From: Paenibacillaceae bacterium GAS479
Lineage (GTDB): Bacteria > Bacillota > Bacilli > Paenibacillales > Paenibacillaceae
Assembly (NCBI GenBank): GCA_900105225.1
Contig: LT629764.1
Span: 3,401,001 to 3,465,000, forward strand
Length of the DNA: 64,000 nt
Direction: 5' to 3'
Shown: piece after piece, positions 26,232 through 34,723 of the stretch
Numbering within the stretch: the first letter of the stretch is position 1
How the letters are laid out: each line of letters begins with the position of its first letter
The notes under the pieces: generated by a model
What the model saw: only the letters and a program-made list of their open reading frames with translations
What the model was told of the DNA's origin: nothing
The model's database searches: none
Translations under genes and position numbers: made by a program

Positions 26232-27395
26232 ATGTATAGAGACACGTGGGCGGAGATCGATTTCAATCATATCCGTCATAATATATCCACAATCCGTCGG
26301 TTATTTTCACCCTCGGTGAAGATGATGGCCGTCGTAAAAGCGAATGGCTACGGGCATGGAGGTACAGAGTCGGCTTATGCGGCGGAGCAAGCTGGCGCGG
26401 ATTATTTGGCCGTCGCTTATCTTGACGAAGCGCTTCGCTTGCGGGAAGCGGGTTTGAAGCTGCCGATTCTCATTCTAACCCCGATCCGTCCGGAGCAAGT
26501 GACTCTGGCGCTGGAGTTCAACTTGATGCTTACCATTACCAGTGCTTCTTGGTTCAAAGAGATGAGGGTCTATAAACCGCAGGATTCGTTTGGGAAATTA
26601 AACGTACATATCAAATGTGATACCGGCCTCGGCCGCATTGGCCTGCGCACAGAGGAAGAATGGTCGGAGCTTGTTCCATGGCTGAGAGCAGCTGATATCG
26701 TCGTGGATGGATTTTTCACTCATTTTGCTACGGCAGGTCAAGAGGACAACAGCTTTCTCTATCTTCAGACGAATCGCTTCACGAATATGATGGGCTGGGC
26801 AAGGAACTCCGGTCTTACGATTGGCCATTATCATTGCACGGGTAGTGCAGCAGCATTGCGTTTTCCCTATCTGGCCATGGATATGGTGCGTATCGGAGCT
26901 GCCCTGTATGGCTTTTACCCGGACAAGCTCGTTCCACATATTCGATTGAAGCCTGCTCTAAGCCTGCATAGCCGAATCCTGCAGACAAAAAAGCTGAAGC
27001 AGGGAGAATACCTCGGATACGATAACTCTTATTTTGCGGAGGAAGATCAATGGATCGGTACGGTACCGATTGGATACGGGGACGGCTGGACGCAAAGAAT
27101 GCAGGGCACGGAAGTTCTGGTGAATGGCCAAAGAGCTAAAGTAATCGGCAAAATCTCCATGGATCAATTAATGATTAAACTGCCGCAGCACTACCCTCAA
27201 GGGACACAAGTAACTTTGATCGGCTCGCAAGGAAATCAAACGATTGCATGCAAGGAACTGGCAAGCCATATTAACAGTGTACCCCAAGAAATATCTTCTT
27301 CATTAAATGACAGAATATTCAGAACTAATATTGGGATCAAGGAGGTTCATACCGAATGGGCCATAATCAAGCACAAAGCCAGGGTCATGAGCTAA
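26232..27395 (+). CDS. Alanine/serine racemase (VanT C-terminal-like)
   Basis: A 387-aa fold-type III PLP racemase. Lys36 in AVVKANGYGHG binds PLP; YLGYDNSYF holds the catalytic tyrosine region; GTVPIGYGDGW and GKISMDQLMIKL are family signatures. The residue aligning by eye with Tyr354 of the Geobacillus alanine racemase (SYRVPRI) is Ser here (SSLNDRI). Loss of that tyrosine is the reported hallmark of VanT serine racemases, where it is Asn. I therefore suspect D-Ser (or mixed) production. Start: ATG 26232, RBS GAGGTGAG. It ends 40 bp inside the next gene. An ordinary alr paralogue remains possible. Confidence 0.85.
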   Translation: MYRDTWAEIDFNHIRHNISTIRRLFSPSVKMMAVVKANGYGHGGTESAYAAEQAGADYLAVAYLDEALRLREAGLKLPILILTPIRPEQVTLALEFNLMLTITSASWFKEMRVYKPQDSFGKLNVHIKCDTGLGRIGLRTEEEWSELVPWLRAADIVVDGFFTHFATAGQEDNSFLYLQTNRFTNMMGWARNSGLTIGHYHCTGSAAALRFPYLAMDMVRIGAALYGFYPDKLVPHIRLKPALSLHSRILQTKKLKQGEYLGYDNSYFAEEDQWIGTVPIGYGDGWTQRMQGTEVLVNGQRAKVIGKISMDQLMIKLPQHYPQGTQVTLIGSQGNQTIACKELASHINSVPQEISSSLNDRIFRTNIGIKEVHTEWAIIKHKARVMS

Positions 27396-28198
27396 AACGG
27401 ACTGAAGTTCGTTTAAACAGAGAAGAGATTTATAAAGGGCATTTAGTATTAATCAATCAAATTCATCCTGTTGAACAGCCTTTGCATAGCGAACAGTTGA
27501 GGCCGTTGAATACTCATCCTGCTATTAAGGAATGGCGCAAGGGAATGTTGCTGGAGAGGGAGTGTTTGCAGCATTTCGCTGCTTTGCTGGAAGCCAGCCA
27601 AGGGATGAACGAAATTATCGCGGTAAGCGGGTATCGCACCAAGCAGGAGCAAGTTGGCATCTATGAAGGCTCCTTAGTCGAAAATGGCCCCCAATATACG
27701 GCTCGTTACGTAGCTCTGCCGGATCACAGCGAGCATCAGATTGGTCTGGCAATCGACGTTGGCGTTATGAACGACGAGGTGGATTTCATTGCTCCAGCTT
27801 TTCCCGATAGTGGAGCCGCTAAACGGTTTAAAGAACTCGCAGCTGAATATGGCTTCATCCAGCGCTATCAAGAAGAGAAGGAGTCGATTACCGGCATTTC
27901 CTGTGAGCCTTGGCATTTTCGTTATGTTGGTTATCCTCATGCCAAAATCATGGAAGACCGCCAGCTTTGCTTAGAAGAATATATCGAGTTTTTGCAAGGT
28001 TATACGTTTTCTGGTGAGCATCTGGAATTTACAAATAAGTCTACGGAAATCAACATCTATTACGTCCCGGCAGAAGAGAACGATACTATGATTCCAATCC
28101 TTGAATGCGACGATTACCGTATATCCGGTACGAATGGGAATGGATTTATTGTAACTGCGTTTGTGAGGGCGCAAGTGAAGGTTGCCGATGCTCAATAA
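27356..28198 (+). CDS. VanXY/VanY-like D,D-peptidase (M15B)
   Basis: A 280-aa zinc peptidase. The M15 site is complete: H127 and D134 in HSEHQIGLAIDV, catalytic E184 and H187 in EPWHFRYVGYPHA, and SGYRTKQEQ before them. There is no signal peptide or transmembrane helix, so unlike exported VanY it should act in the cytoplasm like VanXY, hydrolysing D-Ala-D-Ala dipeptide and/or trimming UDP-MurNAc-pentapeptide. A C-terminal extension of about 75 aa (from residue 205) is unusual and unrecognised. Start: ATG 27356, 9 bp after AAGGAGG, inside the racemase gene. The role fits removal of vancomycin-sensitive precursors. Confidence 0.82.
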   Translation: MGHNQAQSQGHELKRTEVRLNREEIYKGHLVLINQIHPVEQPLHSEQLRPLNTHPAIKEWRKGMLLERECLQHFAALLEASQGMNEIIAVSGYRTKQEQVGIYEGSLVENGPQYTARYVALPDHSEHQIGLAIDVGVMNDEVDFIAPAFPDSGAAKRFKELAAEYGFIQRYQEEKESITGISCEPWHFRYVGYPHAKIMEDRQLCLEEYIEFLQGYTFSGEHLEFTNKSTEINIYYVPAEENDTMIPILECDDYRISGTNGNGFIVTAFVRAQVKVADAQ

Positions 28199-29255
28199 AC
28201 CGAAGTATAACGGGTTGGATTGGCTGAGATTATTAATGGGCCTGCTCGTTGTCGCCAATCACACAGGCCCGCTGGAAAGCTATAGTTCCCACGCAGATTT
28301 CCTCTTCAGTGGAATTTTCACGCGCATCACGGTCCCGATCTTTTTCATGGTGTCAGGCTTTTTATATTTCCGTAAGCTGAACGGCGATTCCGTTCATGAT
28401 CGTAAGGTTTTATACCGGTATCTCCAGAAAATCGGCAAGCTGTATTTAATCGGCACGATCCTTTATATCCCGCTCAACCTGTACAAGGGTTACTATACGA
28501 ATAATTTCAGCTTGTACTCCTTTATGCAAGACGTACTATTCAACGGTACTTTTTATCATCTATGGTTTCTCCCAGCTTTGATGTTTGGTGTGACAATTAC
28601 TACATTGGCATATGGAAAAATGTCTAGGCGTACTTTGATAGCAGCAGCTAGTGTATTGTTCGTAATCGGGCTGTTCGGAGATAACTATTACGGATTGATC
28701 AAAAACGTACCGATGTTTTCAAACTTATATGATGGAATGTTCTCGGTATTCGATTACACGCGAAATGGCCTGTTTTTTGCACCGATTTATTTAGTGTTGG
28801 GCGCTTGGATGGCGACAAACGTCGATAGGATGAAACGTCCGTCAACAAATATTTGTTTATTCATCCTCTCTCTGGGATTGCTTTTTACCGAGGGGATTTT
28901 GTTGAAATCTGCCGACACAGCGAAACATGCCAGTATGTACGTTTTCGCGCTGCCTACGGCCTACTTTTTGTTCCAGCTAGCCTTGCAATGGCGGGTCAAA
29001 AAAGGGCTGCAGTTCCGGGAACCGCTCGTCTGGATATTTATTTTGCATATATGGGTCGTCGTGTTAGTCCGCGGCGCGGCCGAAGCGGTCAACCTTGAAG
29101 CGATATTCATAAACAATAGTCTGATTCATTACATCGTTGTTTGCCTCCTATCGATGGTCTTAGCTGTAGGGGCAGCGGGAATAATGAATATTAAACGGAA
29201 GAAGGAGCTAAGTCATGGACATCCTGAAGGTTCAGCAGGTAAGCAAAGTTTTTAA
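28188..29255 (+). CDS. Acyltransferase-3-like membrane protein resembling the VanT N-terminal domain
   Basis: A 355-aa polytopic membrane protein (about ten helices) of the acyltransferase-3 superfamily. Segments such as NGTFYHLWFLPALM, IGLFGDNYYGLI and FDYTRNGLFFAPIYLVLGA closely recall the membrane half of VanT from VanC/VanE/VanG enterococci, which is fused there to a serine racemase and proposed to take up L-Ser. Here it is a separate gene, and the racemase lies two genes upstream. It starts at ATG 28188 (GAAGG 6 bp upstream), overlapping the peptidase end by 11 bp, and itself overlaps the ATPase gene by 41 bp. O-acyltransferase activity on a wall component is the alternative. Confidence 0.8.
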   Translation: MLNKPKYNGLDWLRLLMGLLVVANHTGPLESYSSHADFLFSGIFTRITVPIFFMVSGFLYFRKLNGDSVHDRKVLYRYLQKIGKLYLIGTILYIPLNLYKGYYTNNFSLYSFMQDVLFNGTFYHLWFLPALMFGVTITTLAYGKMSRRTLIAAASVLFVIGLFGDNYYGLIKNVPMFSNLYDGMFSVFDYTRNGLFFAPIYLVLGAWMATNVDRMKRPSTNICLFILSLGLLFTEGILLKSADTAKHASMYVFALPTAYFLFQLALQWRVKKGLQFREPLVWIFILHIWVVVLVRGAAEAVNLEAIFINNSLIHYIVVCLLSMVLAVGAAGIMNIKRKKELSHGHPEGSAGKQSF

Positions 29256-29985
29256 CGGCAAGCTTGCTTATGAAGCTCTTTCCGATATTGATCTAACTAT
29301 TAAAAAAGGTGAATTTGTCGGCATTATGGGGCCGTCTGGAAGCGGCAAAACGACTTTGTTGAACGTCATATCAACCATTGATTTGCCAACTACAGGGGAA
29401 GTGCTCATTAATGGCCAAAACCCGCATGAATTCTCTTCAGAGCAACTGGCTGTATTCAGGCGAAGGGAGCTCGGATTCATCTTTCAATTTTTTAATTTGC
29501 TGTCCACGCTGACAGTTAAAGAAAATATCGCTCTTCCCTTAGCACTGGACGGAGTGAAAACAGAGATAATCAATGAAAAAATCGGGCAAATAGCGGATAA
29601 GCTTGGAATCGCAGATATTTTGCAAAAACGTACGTACGAAATATCAGGTGGACAAGCCCAGCGGACAGCAATTGCTCGTGCTTTGATTCATCAGCCTAAG
29701 CTCATTCTTGCGGATGAACCGACGGGCAACCTGGATTCCAAATCGGCTCGTGATGTACTGGGAGTGTTGTCAGCGATGAATAAAGCACAGGAAGCGACGA
29801 TGATGATGGTTACGCATGATGCTCTTGCAGCCAGCTATTGCAATCGTGTCATTTTTATAAGAGATGGCAAGTTATACAACGAAATATACAGCGGAGATAA
29901 TCGCGAAGCTTTCTATCAGAAGATTGTTAATGTGTTGTCGTTATTGGGAGGACATCGATATGACTTTTCGTCAAATCATTTTTAA
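29215..29985 (+). CDS. BceA-type ABC transporter ATPase
   Basis: A 256-aa ATPase of the MacB/LolD/BceA branch. Walker A is GPSGSGKTT (about 39-47), then FQFFNLL Q-loop, signature ISGGQAQR, Walker B LILADEPTG and an H-loop MMVTHD. It should pair with the following FtsX-like permease to remove peptide antibiotics from lipid II-cycle intermediates. RBS GAAGGAG, 7 bp. It overlaps both neighbours (41 bp and 26 bp), so it belongs to the ligase operon. Its partner two-component system is probably the one at 20705-22392. Confidence 0.9.
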   Translation: MDILKVQQVSKVFNGKLAYEALSDIDLTIKKGEFVGIMGPSGSGKTTLLNVISTIDLPTTGEVLINGQNPHEFSSEQLAVFRRRELGFIFQFFNLLSTLTVKENIALPLALDGVKTEIINEKIGQIADKLGIADILQKRTYEISGGQAQRTAIARALIHQPKLILADEPTGNLDSKSARDVLGVLSAMNKAQEATMMMVTHDALAASYCNRVIFIRDGKLYNEIYSGDNREAFYQKIVNVLSLLGGHRYDFSSNHF

Positions 29986-31903
29986 TAATATCCTTCGGAA
30001 TAGCCGCATCTATATGGCTCATTTTTTAAGCGGGGCATTTGCTGTTTTGGTGTTTTTTATTTTTGCTATGCTGTTGTACCATCCTCAGCTGCAAGGAGAG
30101 CTTGCTTCTACGAGTGAAACGATCTCGTTGCTCAGTACGATGGGACTCAGAATCAGCCAATATTCCCTCTTTGTCTGTGCTCTTCTTTTCCTACTTTATT
30201 CGTTCAGCTCCTACTTGAAGTCGAGAAAAAGAGAATTCGGCATTCTGCTCATTCATGGAATGTCGCTCAGACAGCAGAATAAGCTTATTTTAGCGGAAAC
30301 GATGTTAATAGGAACCGCTTCTATTGTCACTGGCATTTTGACGGGACTTATTTTTATGAAGCTGCTTCTGTTGATTGTTGCAGATTTGCTAGGTATTACG
30401 AGCGGATTGCCCTTTTATTTCCCCATTGATGCGATATGGACGACTGCAATTACGTTTCTGCTGATGTTTCTTTTAGTCAGCTTTTTTGCGACGGGCATCG
30501 TGAAGAAGGTTTCTTTGATCGACCTGTTCCAATCGGATGAAAAGCCAAGACCAGAACCGCAGGCGTCTGTGGAACTGTCCATTCTCGCTTTCGTGTTGAT
30601 TGGTGTAGGATATGGGTCTGTGTTCTCTTTTGTGAGGGATAGAAGCTTCTCCTATTTGCCTCTGGTTTTAGGCGTAGTGTTTACGGTTGCAGGTACTTAT
30701 TTCCTGTTCACTCAATTCAATGTCTATTTCATTCAGCTGCTTAAAAAGAATGAGCGGACTTTCTTTAGAAAAACGAATCTGATTTCAATTTCTGAAATGG
30801 CTTTCCGTATACGGGATAATGCCGTGATGTTTTTTATGGTGACCGTTGTTTCAGCGGTTGCTTTTACTGGCATGGGAATTTGTATCGCGCTTGGCGCTCC
30901 AGGTTTATCGGAAACAGTGAATCCCTTTGCGTTTACCTATGATTCATATGAAGGAAATACCAAGGAAAAAGAGCAAGAGCATGTGACAACTATCGAAAAT
31001 AAACTCAAGGAATCTGGGTTTTCATATCAATTGATAGAGTTTACTCCAAAGCTTTATAGCCAGGGCGTCCTTATTTCCTTAAGTGATTACAATAAATTAG
31101 CGGCTGCGCTAGGCTACCCGACAGAAACGCTTCAGCAGAACAATGATGTCATCTGGGTGCCCTCAAGCGTTCAGGAAATAAATGATGCGATCCGAAGCGC
31201 AGGTGAAGCTGTTGCTAACATAGGGATGGTAAGTGGAGACAAGACAGTTGAGCTTAATTTAATAAAAAGGGTTCCTTATATTGTGACGCCTTATAGCGCC
31301 AGAGGTAATATTCTGGTCGTTTCCGATGCTATCTATAAGCAGTCCTCCTCGGTTGAATACGGGACAAGCAGTCGCCCTACCTTTACTTTTCATGTTAAAA
31401 ATTGGATGGGAACAAAAGCGCTTTCCAATGAGCTTTTTGATCAGTTCAATCGGGATGAGGAGGGTCAGGGCAGAGACTATTTTTTTGATAAACCGATCAT
31501 CCTGCAGTGGCTTGAAGGCAAGCAGAGAAACGGTATTCTGTTCATTTTAAGTTTTCTAATCGGGGTGGTGTTTTTCACCTTTGCGGCGAGTGTTATTTAT
31601 CTGAGGCTCTATACCGATTTGGAAAGGGACCAGAAGCAGTACCAAATGATTGCCAAGGTCGGATTGAGCCGCCGCGAGCTTAAAACGATTGTGACGCATC
31701 AATTCCGCTTTATGTTTTATATCCCTTTTTTTATTGCGGTTCTGCATAGTACGGTTGCGTTCATTGCTTTTCAGCAACTCATTTATTTTTCGTTTTATAA
31801 AGAGGCAGCTACTATTTTTGCTTCATTTTTTATCGTTCAGGTCATTTATTTTTATGTCGCGCGCTGGCGTTATCTCAATCACATATTTCACAAACTAATT
31901 TGA
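29960..31903 (+). CDS. BceB-type ABC transporter permease
   Basis: A 647-aa permease, matching BceB length (about 646 aa). Ten helices are arranged as 1 + 3 + 2 + large extracellular domain (about residues 310-510) + 3, with FtsX-like regions around helices 2-4 and 8-10. The big extracellular domain between helices 7 and 8 is the bacitracin/lantibiotic-sensing part of BceAB systems. The start is ATG 29960 (RBS GGGAGG) rather than the long frame from 29864. It ends the operon; no clear terminator follows. Confidence 0.9.
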   Translation: MTFRQIIFNNILRNSRIYMAHFLSGAFAVLVFFIFAMLLYHPQLQGELASTSETISLLSTMGLRISQYSLFVCALLFLLYSFSSYLKSRKREFGILLIHGMSLRQQNKLILAETMLIGTASIVTGILTGLIFMKLLLLIVADLLGITSGLPFYFPIDAIWTTAITFLLMFLLVSFFATGIVKKVSLIDLFQSDEKPRPEPQASVELSILAFVLIGVGYGSVFSFVRDRSFSYLPLVLGVVFTVAGTYFLFTQFNVYFIQLLKKNERTFFRKTNLISISEMAFRIRDNAVMFFMVTVVSAVAFTGMGICIALGAPGLSETVNPFAFTYDSYEGNTKEKEQEHVTTIENKLKESGFSYQLIEFTPKLYSQGVLISLSDYNKLAAALGYPTETLQQNNDVIWVPSSVQEINDAIRSAGEAVANIGMVSGDKTVELNLIKRVPYIVTPYSARGNILVVSDAIYKQSSSVEYGTSSRPTFTFHVKNWMGTKALSNELFDQFNRDEEGQGRDYFFDKPIILQWLEGKQRNGILFILSFLIGVVFFTFAASVIYLRLYTDLERDQKQYQMIAKVGLSRRELKTIVTHQFRFMFYIPFFIAVLHSTVAFIAFQQLIYFSFYKEAATIFASFFIVQVIYFYVARWRYLNHIFHKLI

Positions 31904-32040
31904 ACCTTTATACGGTCCCCCGCTGTAGGAGCTTCTCCGTCCTGCGTCCGATGCCTTAAGCGTCAGGCTTGTGGTAATCTCTTTCCAACAAGTGTGGAAC
32001 GAGGCGTTAAGCGCCCGCCAAACCGAAGGAGGAGACAAAT

Positions 32041-32739
32041 ATGGAGCACAAGACGGATGGAACTCAGCGCATGGAACTGAAGGATAAGCAGCTTAGCGGC
32101 ATCGGGGTTATGAAAGGCGGCATGGCTCGCAAGACGAGGATTGATGGGGTCGCATCGGTACGCGAGGACCTCGACAGCGAAAGCTTGGTTGTGAATGGGA
32201 CGGCTGATTTTAAGGGCTCCATCAAGGCGGGAAATATCGATATCAATGGCATGGCAGGAGTGGCGGGACAGCTCGTAACGGAGCTCTGTTTAGTTAATGG
32301 CAAGCTGAGTGTAGAAGAGTCCATGGTGGCCCGGGAGATCAAAGTTAATGGCGGACTGAAAGTTCATGGTAGTTGCAAGTCGGAGCGTCTGATCTGCGAA
32401 GGCAAGCTGAAGCTCGATGCACTGAGCACGGGCGAGCTGCGTCTGAAGCTTGAAGGGAAGAGCATCATCCGGGAGTTGACAGCGAGCCGGATCGAAGTTG
32501 TTGGCGAGAGCGGCTGGAGCCGATCGGTTTGGCAAAAGCTGCTGCCGATGTCGACCGAGAATGGCTTGTCTGCGCAGACCATCAAGGGCGACGATATTTA
32601 CCTGGAGCGCACAACGGCTGGCATCGTACGCGGCGCCCGAGTTGTGATCGGAGATGGCTGCGAAGTGGGTCTTGTGGAATACAGCGGTGAACTGGATGTG
32701 CATAGGGGAGCGGTTGTACGTGAGCAGCGGCGGGTGTAA
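32041..32739 (+). CDS. Bactofilin-like polymer-forming protein
   Basis: A 232-aa protein dominated by short repeats of the right-handed beta-helix type, such as LVVNGTADFKGSIKAGNIDI and LVNGKLSVEESMVAREIKVN. This is the pattern of bactofilins (polymer-forming cytoskeletal proteins). It is longer than classical bactofilins and has an inserted basic segment around WSRSVWQKLLP. RBS GGAGGAG precedes the ATG. It probably forms filaments at the membrane. It is followed by a glycosyltransferase, which may act at the same envelope site. Confidence 0.75.
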   Translation: MEHKTDGTQRMELKDKQLSGIGVMKGGMARKTRIDGVASVREDLDSESLVVNGTADFKGSIKAGNIDINGMAGVAGQLVTELCLVNGKLSVEESMVAREIKVNGGLKVHGSCKSERLICEGKLKLDALSTGELRLKLEGKSIIRELTASRIEVVGESGWSRSVWQKLLPMSTENGLSAQTIKGDDIYLERTTAGIVRGARVVIGDGCEVGLVEYSGELDVHRGAVVREQRRV

Positions 32740-32832
32740 GCTTGCAGGCGCAGGCAAGCAGGCTTGAATCCACACGGGCCGTAAGGGGCAAGCATACGCT
32801 GGAACAAATCTAGCCGTCGGAGGTGCGCGTTC

Positions 32833-32880
32833 ATGCACCCATATGCTTGCTGTGACCGCGATTGCGGTGAAATGACATGA
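32833..32880 (+). CDS. Putative 15-codon leader peptide of the glycosyltransferase gene
   Basis: The frame MHPYACCDRDCGEMT starts at ATG 32833, 9 bp after GGAGG, and its TGA overlaps the glycosyltransferase ATG (ATGA). The glycosyltransferase itself has only a weak ribosome site, so translational coupling through this peptide is plausible. Three cysteines in 15 residues are notable. This could be chance. Confidence 0.3.
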   Translation: MHPYACCDRDCGEMT

Positions 32881-33962
32881 AGATTCTGCTCATCTTTTCA
32901 ACGCCCAGCGGCGGGATGGAGACGCTCAATCGAATCCGCGCTCGCGCACTAACGGCGAGCGGCTTGCAATGCCATTTGCTGTACACCAATGGAGGCGGAG
33001 GGCTGCAAAATATATCTGGCATCACCGTTCTTGTGTCGCAGAGTTTCGACCATATTACCGGGCTGATCCGCCGCGAAAACTATGATGCCATCATCGTCTG
33101 CTCCTATGTCATTCTGCTTGAACACATCCGGCAAAGCGGCTACCGTGGACGCTTAATTTTCGAGGTACAGGGACTAGGCACGCCGGAAATGGCGCAGACT
33201 TTTCTCCATGATTTCGGCACTGTGCTGCGCCGCTGTGCAGATGGATTGCTTTATCCCGTGACGAAGCATCTGGAAGAGCTGATGCAGAACGCTTTTCCCG
33301 ACATGCCGCATTTCTGCTTTGACGATCCCCTAGACACAGATAGCTTCGGTTATTCCCGCTTCCCAATCGTTCCCCAGCAGATTCTCGGCTGGATTGGACG
33401 AATCGAGAAGAATAAAAACTGGCGCGAATTTCTGGCGATTGCCGAGTGGCTGAGACCGGTATTTCCGCAAATGGAGCTGTGGATGTTCGTGGATGCCGAT
33501 TTGTGCGAGCCGCAGGAGAAGCTTAATTTCGATCGCTGGCTACGAACCTCTCCTCTCGCTAGGCGGTTGACGGTCCGTTCCAACGTCCCTCATTCGCAGA
33601 TGGCCGACTATCTCAGCATTATCGGAGACTCAGGCGGCTTGCTGCTGTCCACTTCGGTCCGGGAAGGTTTTGGTTATGCGGTGGCGGAGGCGATGTTATG
33701 CCGCTGCCCAGTGTTGTCCACGAATTCAGGGGGCGTGACGCGCTTCATCATTCCCGATAAGACGGGCAAGTTCTATTCGATCGGTAACATCGAAGAGGCT
33801 GCGAAGGGCGCCTGTCAGCTCATGCAGGATGTGTATTATCGCGAGCAAATCCGTATACGCGGAGAGCAGCACATCCGGGACCATTTCTCGACTGCGGTGT
33901 ATATGGGGCACTTCCATTCGATGTTGAAACAGATCATGCAGATTGTTCCTAAGTCGGTTTGA
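32877..33962 (+). CDS. Family 4-type glycosyltransferase
   Basis: A 361-aa GT-B glycosyltransferase of the GT4/group 1 type. It has an N-terminal GG loop (FSTPSGGMETLNRIRARAL), ILGWIGRIEKNKNW starting the second Rossmann domain, and the donor-binding signature STSVREGFGYAVAEAMLCRC (E-x7-E), then STNSGGVTRF. It is cytoplasmic and would transfer a sugar from a nucleotide donor to an envelope acceptor; neither is identifiable. Its ATG 32877 lies within the stop of a short upstream frame. It is terminated by a hairpin shared with the convergent HAD gene. Confidence 0.85.
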   Translation: MKILLIFSTPSGGMETLNRIRARALTASGLQCHLLYTNGGGGLQNISGITVLVSQSFDHITGLIRRENYDAIIVCSYVILLEHIRQSGYRGRLIFEVQGLGTPEMAQTFLHDFGTVLRRCADGLLYPVTKHLEELMQNAFPDMPHFCFDDPLDTDSFGYSRFPIVPQQILGWIGRIEKNKNWREFLAIAEWLRPVFPQMELWMFVDADLCEPQEKLNFDRWLRTSPLARRLTVRSNVPHSQMADYLSIIGDSGGLLLSTSVREGFGYAVAEAMLCRCPVLSTNSGGVTRFIIPDKTGKFYSIGNIEEAAKGACQLMQDVYYREQIRIRGEQHIRDHFSTAVYMGHFHSMLKQIMQIVPKSV

Positions 33963-33967
33963 GTGAA

Positions 33968-34015
33968 ACAAAACGGTCCTGAGGGCAGGGTAACCTGCTC
34001 TTAGGGCCGTTTTGT
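33968..34015. terminator. Bidirectional terminator
   Basis: ACAAAACGG at 33968-33976 pairs with CCGTTTTGT at 34007-34015, and the inner part continues as GCAGG/CCTGC. It lies between convergent genes. Confidence 0.85.
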
Positions 34016-34032
34016 AACTCACAGCTTATCGC

Positions 34033-34671
34033 TTACAGCTCACCGAGGCGAATCTCACTGATTCGCTCGACGATCCAATCTGCCTCCGACAAGTCTTGAT
34101 CCCCTGAATTGGGATTACGGAAGCCGATGGCCCGCATTCCGGCGGCCTTGGCGGCACGCAATCCATTGCGCGAATCCTCCAGCACGACGCATGTATCAGG
34201 AACAGCGCCAAGCTGGCGAGCAGCCTCCAGGTATACGTCTGGAGCCGGTTTGCCCTGAGGTACTTCCTCACCGCTGACGATACAGCCGAACTCTTCCAGC
34301 AGGCCGAATTTGTTCAGAACCGCCTCGATAAACACGCGAGGAGAGGAGGAGGCAACGGCCATCGGAATGCCTTGCTCCTTAAGGGTATCTATGAGTTCGC
34401 GAATGCCGTCGATAGGCTCATACGCGCTCGCTCCAAGCACCGCGAGCTTGCGATTCATTTGCAGCTCGATAATCTCTGCAACAGAAGGTTTGAAGCCGAA
34501 TTGCTCCCGCAGCGCCTTCCACATCTCAGGATTGGTCATACCGACATACGGCTCCAATCCATGCTGGTCAATGACTGCGCCTAGTCCGGCGACTGTCTCG
34601 ATGTCTACATCGAAGTGCAGCGGCTCGCTGTCGATGATGACTCCGTCCATATCAAACAGAAAAGCTTTCAC
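34033..34671 (-). CDS. HAD-superfamily phosphatase / beta-phosphoglucomutase-like
   Basis: A 212-aa HAD subfamily IA enzyme. Motif I is FLFDMDGVIIDSE with the nucleophilic Asp8 and acid Asp10. Motif II is the Ser in VASSSPR, motif III the Lys in GKPAPDVYL, motif IV VLEDSRNG. A helical cap lies between motifs I and II. The closest types are YhcW/PgmB-like phosphatases acting on sugar phosphates; substrate unknown. Start: GTG 34671 with GGGGG 9 bp upstream. It is monocistronic and converges on the glycosyltransferase gene. Confidence 0.88.
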   Translation of the reverse strand: MKAFLFDMDGVIIDSEPLHFDVDIETVAGLGAVIDQHGLEPYVGMTNPEMWKALREQFGFKPSVAEIIELQMNRKLAVLGASAYEPIDGIRELIDTLKEQGIPMAVASSSPRVFIEAVLNKFGLLEEFGCIVSGEEVPQGKPAPDVYLEAARQLGAVPDTCVVLEDSRNGLRAAKAAGMRAIGFRNPNSGDQDLSEADWIVERISEIRLGEL

Positions 34672-34723
34672 TTTTGTTTCCCCCTAAACATGAAATAGAA
34701 GCCTGCAGCTGTAGCTGTCTCTA

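Noticed and set aside
25151..28198. VanA/B-type (D-lactate) resistance operon
   Set aside because: No VanH-like dehydrogenase or VanX is present, and the ligase omega-loop keeps the Lys-Tyr of D-Ala/D-Ser-type ligases.
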